A stretch of DNA of 12,666 nt, taken from assembly GCA_047973025.1 (NCBI GenBank), contig JBKEBE010000008.1:1-12666 (forward strand), in the 5' to 3' direction. The translations under genes and the position numbers were made by a program. Below, piece after piece: positions 1 through 5,829 of this stretch. Positions within the stretch are counted from its first letter, which is position 1; the number at the start of each line of letters is the position of its first letter. The notes beneath the pieces are model-generated. The model was not told the DNA's origin and made no database searches. It saw nothing but the letters and a program-made list of their open reading frames with translations. This stretch comes from UPXZ01 sp047973025 (GTDB taxonomy: Bacteria; Bacteroidota; Bacteroidia; Bacteroidales; Paludibacteraceae).

Positions 1-222
1 AAAGATAAAATAGAACTATTTTTTCTGCCATCGTATTCGCCCGAAAGAAACCCGGATGAGTATCTGAACTGCGACTTGAAACAAGGACTATCACAAAAAA
101 AGTCCCCTAAAAATCAACAAAATTTGACGTATAATCTATTATCACATATGAATATGTTACAACAGAATCCTCAACGTGTAAAAAAATACTTTCTGCACAA
201 AGATATTCAATATGCAGCGTGA
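1..222 (+). CDS. IS630-type transposase, C-terminal part (5' end outside window)
   Basis: The frame is open from the first base to a TGA at 220-222 and encodes the last 73 residues of a DDE transposase. The segment LPSYSPERNPDEYLN (residues 9-23 of the fragment) matches the IS630/Tc1-mariner signature LPxYSPxLNPxExxW, and the Glu of NPDE would be the third catalytic acidic residue. The tail LQQNPQRVKKYFLHKDIQYA is typical of the end of this family. The final Trp of the motif is replaced by Asn. Whether the rest of the gene is intact cannot be seen. The element ends somewhere in the 111 bases before hutU; I could not identify its terminal repeat, so I cannot say how close it sits to the hutU control region. 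Confidence 0.8.
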   Translation, partial: KDKIELFFLPSYSPERNPDEYLNCDLKQGLSQKKSPKNQQNLTYNLLSHMNMLQQNPQRVKKYFLHKDIQYAA

Positions 223-270
223 AATATTAATTGATTGCCGTCAGGTTAATATCAACAAATTTTAACAAAC

Positions 271-313
271 CGCATCTCCCTGAATGCGCCAAAAGATTTT
301 CTTTGTAAAGAAA
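271..313 (+). promoter_or_regulatory. hutU leader: small hairpin and TTTCTTT-GT-AAAGAAA palindrome
   Basis: The gap between the transposase stop and hutU holds a short stem (CGCAT 271-275 with ATGCG 284-288). It also holds an operator-like inverted repeat, TTTCTTT-GT-AAAGAAA (298-313), centred 29 bases before the ATG. TTTCTTTG (298-305) resembles the Bacteroidota -7 box TAnnTTTG but lacks the TA, and no good -33 box lies upstream. A purine-rich stretch, AGAAGGGA (318-325), may help ribosome binding. The regulatory role is an inference from position and symmetry. Confidence 0.3.
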
Positions 314-333
314 GTTTAGAAGGGATACGAACT

Positions 334-1986
334 ATGAACTACACCGAATTTCTAAACACGTATGCTTCCCACTCAAATTATCATGCGCCACACGGAAGCG
401 CGTTGCATGCAAAATCATGGCAGACCGAGGCACCGTTGCGAATGTTGCTCAACAACTTGGATGCTCAAGTGGCGGAAGATCCGTCCAACCTAATCGTATA
501 TGGCGGAACAGGACAAGCTGCCCGCAATCTTGACGCGCTTCGCGAGATCATACGTCAATTACTGGAATTAGACGAAAACCATTCCTTACTTGTTCAATCC
601 GGTAAGCCGGTCGGTTTGGTTCGTTCGCATCCGCAAGCACCACGCGTGCTGATTGCCAACAGCAATTTAGTCCCGGCGTGGGCTACGTGGGAACATTTTG
701 AAGAGCTTAAAAGTCGCGGACTGATGATGTATGGACAGATGACTGCCGGAAGTTGGATATACATCGGCTCGCAAGGGATTCTGCAAGGGACGTATGAAAC
801 ATTCGCCGAAGCAGGCAGGCAATATTTCGATGGAAATCTAAAACACAAATGGATTTGCTCTGCCGGATTAGGCGGTATGGGTGGTGCTCAGCCACTCGCG
901 GCTACGCTTGCCGGAGCAGTCTTCTTAGGTGCGGATATTGATCCGGAAAGAATAAAAAAACGTCTCGAAACGAAATACATCGACAAAATGACTTACAGCT
1001 ACGAAGAAGCTGTAACATGGCTTCGGGATGCCGTGACACGAGGAGAAACCATTTCTATCGGTCTTGTGAGCGACGCGGGCGATATGCTTGAAAGACTATT
1101 GAAAGATAACCTGATACCCGACATGCTGACCGACCAGACTTCAGCTCACGATCCACTTTTTGGCTATGTTCCAAATAAAATTCCTTTAGCCGAGGCTGTA
1201 AAAATGCGAAAGTTTAATCCCGAAAAATACCGAGAACTCTCGCTAAAGAGTATGGCTCGGCATGTCGGTTTTATGCTCGAAATGCAAAAGCGTGGCGCGG
1301 TTACATTTGATTACGGAAACAACCTGCGCGAATTTGCTCGTCAAGGCGGGGAAACGAATGCTTTCGATTATCAAGGGTTTGTCCCGAAGTTTATTCGACC
1401 GCTATTCTGCCAAGGGCAAGGACCGTTTCGCTGGGTGGCACTTTCCGGCGATCCCGAAGATATTTACACGACTGACCGTGCGCTGATGCAATTATTTCCC
1501 GAAAACAAACATTTGATTCATTGGCTTACCGAAGCAAAAGAAAAAATTGCGTTTCAAGGGTTGCCAAGCCGTATCTGCTGGTTAGGCATTGGCGATCGTG
1601 AAAAAGCCGGATTGAAATTCAATGAGTTGGTTCGAGATGGGAAAGTGAAAGCACCGATTGTAATTGGACGAGACCATTTGGATTGTGGCTCGGTTGCTTC
1701 TCCCAATCGTGAAACCGAAGGTATGCCGGACGGGTCAGACGCGGTCTCGGACTGGCCTTTGCTCAATCTAATGTCCAACACTGCCGGCGGAGCAACGTGG
1801 GTTTCATTTCATCACGGCGGTGGCGTAGGCATCGGATATTCGCAACATGCCGGAATGGTGGTTCTTGCTGACGGAACAGACCGAGCTGACGAGTGTCTGC
1901 GACGCGTATTGTATAACGATCCCGCATTGGGAATTTATAGGCATGCTGATGCCGGATATGAAACGATGTCTCCCTTGTTTCCCTAA
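334..1986 (+). CDS. hutU: urocanate hydratase (urocanase)
   Basis: Catalyses the second step of histidine breakdown: water is added to trans-urocanate with tightly bound NAD+ to give 4-imidazolone-5-propionate, in the cytosol. The 550-residue product matches the classical short urocanases (about 555 residues) over nearly its whole length. Visible landmarks are KSWQTEAPLRML (27-38), QMTAGSWIYIGSQGI (135-149), the NAD-binding glycine run GLGGMGGAQP (178-187), TDQTSAHDPLFGY, FDYGNN, RPLFCQGQGPFRW, the cysteine of RICWLG (Cys415), GRDHLD (Asp447) with SPNRET, and HHGGGVGIGYSQH. The ATG fits the usual family N-terminus and follows a purine-rich stretch. The oddity is the end: after the conserved RHADAGYE only TMSPLFP remains, about ten residues shorter than in well-known urocanases, so a small 3' change is possible. 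hutI follows after 64 bases on the same strand. Confidence 0.97.
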   Translation: MNYTEFLNTYASHSNYHAPHGSALHAKSWQTEAPLRMLLNNLDAQVAEDPSNLIVYGGTGQAARNLDALREIIRQLLELDENHSLLVQSGKPVGLVRSHPQAPRVLIANSNLVPAWATWEHFEELKSRGLMMYGQMTAGSWIYIGSQGILQGTYETFAEAGRQYFDGNLKHKWICSAGLGGMGGAQPLAATLAGAVFLGADIDPERIKKRLETKYIDKMTYSYEEAVTWLRDAVTRGETISIGLVSDAGDMLERLLKDNLIPDMLTDQTSAHDPLFGYVPNKIPLAEAVKMRKFNPEKYRELSLKSMARHVGFMLEMQKRGAVTFDYGNNLREFARQGGETNAFDYQGFVPKFIRPLFCQGQGPFRWVALSGDPEDIYTTDRALMQLFPENKHLIHWLTEAKEKIAFQGLPSRICWLGIGDREKAGLKFNELVRDGKVKAPIVIGRDHLDCGSVASPNRETEGMPDGSDAVSDWPLLNLMSNTAGGATWVSFHHGGGVGIGYSQHAGMVVLADGTDRADECLRRVLYNDPALGIYRHADAGYETMSPLFP

Positions 1987-2000
1987 AAAGAAATTTCTTT
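1987..2000. repeat. perfect 14-bp palindrome between hutU and hutI
   Basis: AAAGAAATTTCTTT is self-complementary and starts at the hutU stop codon. It contains the same TTTCTTTG string (1994-2001) that lies upstream of hutU at 298-305. It could be an operator half-site pair, a weak -7 box for hutI, or chance in A/T-rich DNA. Confidence 0.3.
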
Positions 2001-2050
2001 GACTTCAAATAGAGCCGGTTTATGGATTACCGAGCAGAATTTTTTAGTAT

Positions 2051-3313
2051 ATGGATTTAAAATCGAAAAAAAAAACACGTAAACCATCTCTTTTGGATGA
2101 TGATGCGGAGGTTAAATTAATTGGTCCGTTTGCTCAAATTGTTACCATGGACAATTTGCCACTCCGTGGAAAAATCTCGGATGACCAATTGGAAATAATT
2201 TCCGATGGCGGAATATTATACCAAAATAAACAAATCTTGGACGTCGGAAATTTCGAACGGTTGCGAAAAGAAAACTCCAAAGCCAACATCCGAGTTTTAG
2301 CCGGTAAATTTGTCTGCCTACCCGGGATGATTGATGCGCACACACACATCTGCTGGGCAGGTTCGCGGGCAAAGGATTACGCGATGCGCCTATCGGGAAA
2401 AACGTATCTTGAAATAGCGGATTCAGGTGGCGGAATCTGGAATACGGTGCAAAAAACCCGAATGGTTACTACGGACGAATTGGCCGGATTAACCACATCA
2501 CATGCGGAGCAGCTTTACAGGCAAGGAGTTACCACGATTGAAGTAAAATCCGGATACGGACTTTCGGTAGAGGATGAACTAAAAATGCTTCAATCTATCC
2601 AATCTGCGAACCAAAATACATTTGCCGAATTAATTCCAACCTGCCTTGCCGCTCATATCAAACCCAAAGATTTTGTGGGAAGCGAACGAGAATATTTACA
2701 GTATATTGTTGAAAATCTCTTGCCTAAAATCAAGGAGCAACACTTAGCCGGTCGGGTAGATATTTTTGTTGAAAAAGGGGCGTTTTCGATTTCCGATGCG
2801 AAATACTATCTTTCTGAAGCAAGGAAAATGGGTTTTGATACCGTTATTCATGGGGACCAATTTTCGAGCGACAGTGCTTCTTTAGCCTTTGACATGGGAA
2901 CTGTCAGCATCGATCATTTGGAGTGCGCGGATGATAGCGAAATAGCGATTTTGGCAAAAAGTAATGCAATTCCTGTGGTATTACCGGGGGCTTCTTTAGG
3001 ACTTGGAGAACGGTTTGCGCCGGCTCGAAAATTATTGGATGCAGGATGTTCGCTGGTGATCGCTTCAGATTGGAATCCGGGTAGTGCACCGATGGGCGAC
3101 TTGCTGACACAGGCGGCTATTCTGGGAACGTACGAAAAATTGTCTATGGCCGAAACTTGGGGTGCATTGACGTACCGAGCGGCGCATGCTTTGAGAAGGG
3201 ACAATATCGGAATCCTTAAAAAAGGCAACAAACCCGATTTTATCGCTTTTGAAACGAACGACTTTAGAGAAATTCTATATCGACAGGGAAGTATGATGCC
3301 GGTAATTTTTTGA
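2051..3313 (+). CDS. hutI: imidazolonepropionase
   Basis: Hydrolyses 4-imidazolone-5-propionate, the HutU product, to N-formimino-L-glutamate. It is a metal-dependent amidohydrolase with a TIM-barrel fold. The 420-residue product shows the expected metal and active-site residues: DAHTH (His97, His99), TTIEVKSGYG (Glu164), CLAAH (His202), HGDQFSS (His268), IDHLEC (His289) and ASDWNPGSAP (Asp340). The N-terminus carries about 20 extra basic residues before the usual start of the family (near PFAQIVTM), but no other Met fits before residue 33, so ATG 2051 is the best choice. The C-terminus stops abruptly after GSMMPVIF, where a TTTTTT run (3306-3311) meets the TGA; one T fewer would add only ERC. 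hutI lies 64 bases after hutU and is probably co-transcribed with it. hutH, and a hutG- or ftcD-type gene, are not in the window. Confidence 0.96.
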   Translation: MDLKSKKKTRKPSLLDDDAEVKLIGPFAQIVTMDNLPLRGKISDDQLEIISDGGILYQNKQILDVGNFERLRKENSKANIRVLAGKFVCLPGMIDAHTHICWAGSRAKDYAMRLSGKTYLEIADSGGGIWNTVQKTRMVTTDELAGLTTSHAEQLYRQGVTTIEVKSGYGLSVEDELKMLQSIQSANQNTFAELIPTCLAAHIKPKDFVGSEREYLQYIVENLLPKIKEQHLAGRVDIFVEKGAFSISDAKYYLSEARKMGFDTVIHGDQFSSDSASLAFDMGTVSIDHLECADDSEIAILAKSNAIPVVLPGASLGLGERFAPARKLLDAGCSLVIASDWNPGSAPMGDLLTQAAILGTYEKLSMAETWGALTYRAAHALRRDNIGILKKGNKPDFIAFETNDFREILYRQGSMMPVIF

Positions 3314-3338
3314 AAGGTGTTGAGTTTCGAGATATGCG

Positions 3339-3797
3339 ATGAATAAAAAAAGAAGCTTGTATGTAGATATTTGTGTGCTGTACACTATACAAAAAAACGA
3401 ATACAATCAACAACCTTGTGAAACTAAACAGTTATGATTCAAAAACTGGAATTTATAAACGAAATTATATTGGCAAGGATTCTTCTATAAAAGTTGATTT
3501 AACACGTGATGAGCTACTTTTAATTTATGACTTATTCAAAAAGTCTGATTTTATGAGTTTTCCTAAAGATTTTGAATGTTCCGGAAAAGGACACTTACTT
3601 TACCTGCTTTTTCCACAACTATTGAGATTACATATAAAGGATTAAAACATAAAGTCACTAATACTACATTTTGCGACAAAAAGATTGAATAAAGAAAGTC
3701 TGATAAATTTGATAATTTCAGTTCCGAGATATGGAAGATTATCAACAATAAACAACAGATTAAAAATATGAAGAAAAGTGATATGATATTCCTTTAA
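3339..3797 (+). pseudogene. broken gene for a small, probably secreted lipoprotein-like protein
   Basis: One protein can be followed through three lesions. A short start (MNKKRSLYVDIC, from ATG 3339) is out of frame with the body, which is read from about 3370: TNTINNLVKLNSYDSKTG, then KVDLTRDELLLIYDLFKKS and FPKDFECSGK. Around 3585-3596 the frame shifts again and the reading continues as LTLPAFSTTIEITYKGLKHK, then VTNTTFCDKKIE. An in-frame TAA at 3690-3692 interrupts it, after which RKSDKFDNFSSEIWKIINNK follows to a final TAA at 3795-3797. The two Cys near the front (VCCT) could be a relic lipobox. The family was not recognised by name; the style is that of small Bacteroidota lipoproteins. 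A GTG-started 90-residue ORF (3373-3645) covers only part of it and is unlikely to be a functional gene. Confidence 0.6.
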
Positions 3798-3804
3798 ATA
3801 AAAT

Positions 3805-3928
3805 CGGCTGCCAATACAGGAGTATAAGTGGTTGAGTATAATTCACTCTCACTTGCAAGCTTTCTGCACGGGTGATAAGTTCGCTTTCACGAAGTTCCAA
3901 CTGCTTATAGCCTCGTCCGTTAGCTGTC
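3805..3928 (-). repeat. long imperfect palindrome, copy C
   Basis: The left arm (3805-3834, ending AGTATAAGTGGTTG) pairs imperfectly with the right arm (3898-3928, beginning CAACTGCTTATAGCC and ending in GTTAGCTG). About 63 bases lie between them. On the minus strand it starts CTAACGGACGAGGCTATAAG, which resembles the TAAC arms of copies A (4957) and B (10671). It is the most diverged of the three and lies just after the lipoprotein pseudogene. The nature of the element is unknown; see the findings. Confidence 0.45.
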
Positions 3929-4021
3929 AGCGAAGCGCACCGAGAATCTTACCCGAACAGAAACTTTTCAAAATACAAGAAAAAAATGTCAGAAAAATAT
4001 AAATTTCACGTGATAAATTAT

Positions 4022-4029
4022 TATATTTG
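4022..4029 (+). promoter_or_regulatory. -7 box of the vapBC-like operon, with overlapping symmetry
   Basis: TATATTTG matches the Bacteroidota -7 consensus TAnnTTTG and lies 23 bases before the antitoxin ATG. CACGT (4007-4011) and GCACGT (4029-4034) flank it in a partly symmetric stretch running from TTTCA (4004) to TGAAA (4037-4041). Autoregulation by antitoxin binding over its own promoter is usual for such operons, so this is a candidate operator. No convincing -33 TTTG was found. The sequence AAGTGGAAGAAA just before the ATG may serve as the ribosome site. Confidence 0.5.
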
Positions 4030-4052
4030 CACGTAATGAAAAGTGGAAGAAA

Positions 4053-4295
4053 ATGAATACAAAACTGACATTAAATTTGGATAAAAGCATAATCGAAGAA
4101 GCTAAATCCTATGCAAAAGAGAACAAAGTAAGTCTTTCCAAACTCATCGAAAACTATTTGAATTCTCTTACGAAAAAATCGGATAAAAAAAACATTAAAG
4201 TAAGCCCCCTTGTTGAGAGTTTAACGGGAGTAATTTCGTCAGATGTTGACGAACGTAAAAGTTATCACGATTATATATCTGAAAAATATTCGTAA
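4053..4295 (+). CDS. DUF6364 family antitoxin of a type II toxin-antitoxin pair
   Basis: An 80-residue protein with a ribbon-helix-helix-like front: MNTKLTLNLDKSIIEEAKSY (1-20) reads as a beta strand plus first helix, and NKVSLSKLIENYLNSL as the turn and second helix. This pattern, TKLTLxxDxxxIExAKxYAK...SxSxLIExYL, is that of the DUF6364 antitoxins that accompany PIN toxins in Bacteroidota. The acidic C-terminal third (from about residue 50, SPLVESLTG to DYISEKYS) would be the part that binds and blocks the toxin. The stop overlaps the toxin start (TAATG, 4293-4297), which indicates translational coupling. It should bind operator DNA at its own promoter and neutralise the 4295-4702 product. 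No damage is visible. Confidence 0.8.
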   Translation: MNTKLTLNLDKSIIEEAKSYAKENKVSLSKLIENYLNSLTKKSDKKNIKVSPLVESLTGVISSDVDERKSYHDYISEKYS

Positions 4296-4702
4296 TGAAA
4301 AACTTACTCATAGATACGAATATCATAATCGATTTGCTTGCAAAAAGAATGGATTTCTACCAAGAAGCCCAAGAATTGTTTACGCTTGCCGATGACAGTG
4401 AAGTCAATCTTTATATTTCATCGTTGACATTTGCAAATACACATTATGTGCTGACCAAGGAATTAAATGCCGATGAAGCACGCAAGGTTTTGATAAAATT
4501 TAAACTACTCGTTACGATTTTACCTCTTGACGACAGAATTTTAGAACTTGCTTTATCTTCTGATTTTAATGATTTTGAGGATGGAATCCAATATTATACA
4601 GCGTTAGAAAACAAATTGGAAATCATTATAACCCGAAACAAGAAAGATTTCAAAACAGCTAAGTTGCCAATTTTGACAGCGAAAGAATATTTGAACCGAT
4701 AA
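4295..4702 (+). CDS. PIN-domain ribonuclease toxin (VapC-like)
   Basis: A 135-residue single PIN domain, the size expected for VapC-like toxins, which are Mg2+-dependent RNases held inactive by the partner antitoxin. Acidic residues sit where the family needs them: Asp7 in LLIDTNIIIDLL (4-15), the cluster Asp93-Glu95-Asp96 in DFEDGIQYYTA, and Asp118 in ITRNKKDF. SSLTFANTHYVL (42-53) matches the second conserved block of the PIN_3 type group. The gene starts within the antitoxin stop codon, so the two form one operon. This is the only accessory module of the 3.3-5.2 kb stretch that is visibly intact; a lesion-free toxin-antitoxin pair between dead genes is what selection for persistence would give. 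RNA target unknown. Confidence 0.85.
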   Translation: MKNLLIDTNIIIDLLAKRMDFYQEAQELFTLADDSEVNLYISSLTFANTHYVLTKELNADEARKVLIKFKLLVTILPLDDRILELALSSDFNDFEDGIQYYTALENKLEIIITRNKKDFKTAKLPILTAKEYLNR

Positions 4703-4739
4703 ATCTATATAGTGAAATCATCCCGATAATTGATGTGAT

Positions 4740-4948
4740 ATTATTACAGTAACTGAAAGACTGAATTATACAGCAAATACTTCCGACAGACATTAATGAA
4801 ATGTTTGAACTTCACTCCGACGCGGAAGTTCATATATTTGGGGAATGATACGGTTATCGGCAAAGAGAAAATGATTAAAATTTATCGAGACATTTTACTC
4901 CTATGGAGTAAACACAATTGGTATAAAATTGAATATGAATCACAATAG
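4740..4948 (+). pseudogene. fossil N-terminal part of a GNAT-type acetyltransferase
   Basis: Three short stretches in three successive frames join into the front of a RimJ/RimL-like GNAT protein. They are ITVTERLNYTANTSD (4740-4787), DINEMFELHSDAEV (from 4789) and YLGNDTVIGKEKMIKIYRD, followed by ILLLWSKHN (ending at TAG 4946-4948). The familiar family pattern is ITERLxLR...DIxxMFELxSDPEVxKYLG. The frames change near 4788 and near 4830. The rest of the domain, including the acetyl-CoA loop, is missing: the coding trace stops where palindrome A begins. An ATG at 4796 opens a 50-codon ORF over the last stretch, but it is best read as a remnant. The assignment rests on pattern memory, not on a search. 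Confidence 0.5.
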
Positions 4949-4956
4949 CTGAATCG

Positions 4957-5057
4957 CTAACAACAGGTTTGGTGCAATGGCGGGTTAAAGTGGATTTTGG
5001 AAGTTTTCTGATTCCTATTCCGCCACTGCGCCAACCTTCCGACCGTTGTTCACTAAC
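4957..5057 (+). repeat. long imperfect palindrome, copy A
   Basis: The left arm (4957-4985) begins CTAACAACAGGTTTGGTGCA and continues ATGGCGGG. It pairs with the right arm (5020-5050) CCGCCACTGCGCCAACC...CCGTTGTT. The arms differ by a few mismatches and a right-arm insertion of about five bases (TTCCG), so a single strand would form a long stem with bulged bases and a loop of about 34 bases. TAAC lies 9 bases after the stop of the GNAT remnant. Copy B at 10671-10805 has the same arm (TAACAAAGGCTTGATGCAAT) in the same relation to a stop codon. Similar strings occur beside accessory genes in Bacteroidota genomes, from memory. Its right arm lacks a canonical attC GTTRRRY box. Confidence 0.7.
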
Positions 5058-5062
5058 ATAGG

Positions 5063-5144
5063 GCAACCGTATAAAATAGAATCATCCGGCAAACGTTACA
5101 ACCGTAATACCCCTTGGTGCATTCTATGGTTGCAAAACACCAAG
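5063..5144. repeat. two smaller interlocked inverted repeats
   Basis: GCAACC (5063-5068) and TAGAAT (5077-5082) are matched in inverted order by ATTCTATGGTTGC (5121-5133), leaving an 8-base bulge on the left side. CTTGGTG (5113-5119) is matched by CACCAAG (5138-5144). The two foldings overlap and exclude one another. No ORF or family was recognised in this stretch, which lies between palindrome A and the tRNA terminator. Confidence 0.4.
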
Positions 5145-5165
5145 TATTTGTTCCGAGCATCACAC

Positions 5166-5199
5166 AAAAAGCCTAAACGTTAAGACGTTTAGGCTTTTT
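5166..5199 (-). terminator. rho-independent terminator of the tRNA operon
   Basis: A perfect 15-bp stem (AAAAAGCCTAAACGT 5166-5180 with ACGTTTAGGCTTTTT 5185-5199) closes a TAAG loop. On the minus strand the stem runs directly into T residues, two bases after the tRNA-Leu 3' end. Its symmetry also lets it stop plus-strand transcription from the accessory stretch. Confidence 0.9.
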
Positions 5200-5200
5200 G

Positions 5201-5285
5201 TACCCGAAGGGGGACTTGAACCCCCACAGCCGATAAAGGCCAAAGGATTTTAAGTCCTTCGTGTCTACCATTCCACCATTCGGGC
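5201..5285 (-). tRNA. tRNA-Leu (anticodon UAA)
   Basis: An 85-base tRNA on the minus strand. The acceptor arms GCCCGAA and TTCGGGT pair (one G-U), with discriminator A. The anticodon stem AAGGA/TCCTT encloses CTTAAAA, giving anticodon TAA, which reads UUA and UUG. A long variable arm (about GGCCTTTATCGGC) marks it as class II, as expected for Leu. The T arm is TGGGGGTTCAAGTCCCCC. CCA is not encoded. It lies 21 bases after tRNA-Gly on the same transcript. Confidence 0.96.
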
Positions 5286-5306
5286 AGAGTTCCTTTGCAA
5301 AAATCG

Positions 5307-5379
<73 letters not shown>

Positions 5380-5438
5380 GTTTATACACTTCTTCCCTAG
5401 TATTCACAATCGCATCTGTGCAAGGGTAAAAGCGGGTG

Positions 5439-5446
5439 CAAATATA
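5439..5446 (-). promoter_or_regulatory. -7 box of the tRNA-Gly/tRNA-Leu unit
   Basis: On the minus strand this reads TATATTTG, an exact match to TAnnTTTG, placed 60 bases before the tRNA-Gly 5' end. A start around 5432 would give a leader of about 50 bases. No clear -33 TTTG is present; the matching position reads CACAAATT. Confidence 0.6.
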
Positions 5447-5617
5447 CGTACTTTTTTTAATTTGTGAAATTTTTTCATCCTTAAAACCACATTTATTTTT
5501 TGTGCTTATCGCAAAGGAATACTTGCTGTCTCATAGAATCAGTCTAAAAGAAAAATAGAAGATTCTTTTACGTAGTTTAAGTATATAAATAGAAATCTCA
5601 TTTTACGGATTAAATTC

Positions 5618-5649
5618 TTGAAAACGTTCGGTATTTTATCGTATCTTTG
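5618..5649 (+). promoter_or_regulatory. speA promoter (-33 TTG, -7 TATCTTTG)
   Basis: TTG (5618-5620) and TATCTTTG (5642-5649) are 21 bases apart, the arrangement of the primary Bacteroidota sigma factor. Transcription would start near 5655, leaving a leader of about 175 bases before speA. The rest of 5450-5617 is A/T-rich; I see no gene in it. Confidence 0.65.
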
Positions 5650-5737
5650 TGTCCAATTGTGAAAAATAGAACTATCTGATTGGGTTAAGTTATAGAAAAA
5701 AGAACAATCTAATCTATTCGGTTTAAAAATTAATCTC

Positions 5738-5818
5738 ATGAAACAGCCATGTGAAATAACCTTGACAAACAAGGGAATGATTAATGGTGTGTTCCATGTG
5801 TCCTTAATGAAAAAATAA
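5738..5818 (+). CDS. possible 26-codon upstream ORF in the speA leader
   Basis: ATG 5738 opens a frame reading MKQPCEITLTNKGMINGVFH, then VSLMKK, ending at TAA 5816-5818, 11 bases before the speA ATG. It has no strong ribosome site and no relative that I recognise. Its position at the end of a long leader, together with the start-codon pairing described in the findings, makes it a candidate leader peptide. Chance is a real alternative for an ORF this short. Confidence 0.3.
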   Translation: MKQPCEITLTNKGMINGVFHVSLMKK

Positions 5819-5829
5819 AAAACAAACAC

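Noticed and set aside
4796..4948. 50-codon ORF as a small real gene
   Set aside because: It matches the middle of a GNAT N-terminal pattern whose other parts lie in the neighbouring frames, so it is better read as a remnant.
4957..5057. Calling the palindromes canonical attC sites of an integron
   Set aside because: The right arms lack a GTTRRRY box, loop sizes vary, and no integrase gene is in the window; the link is kept only as a hypothesis.
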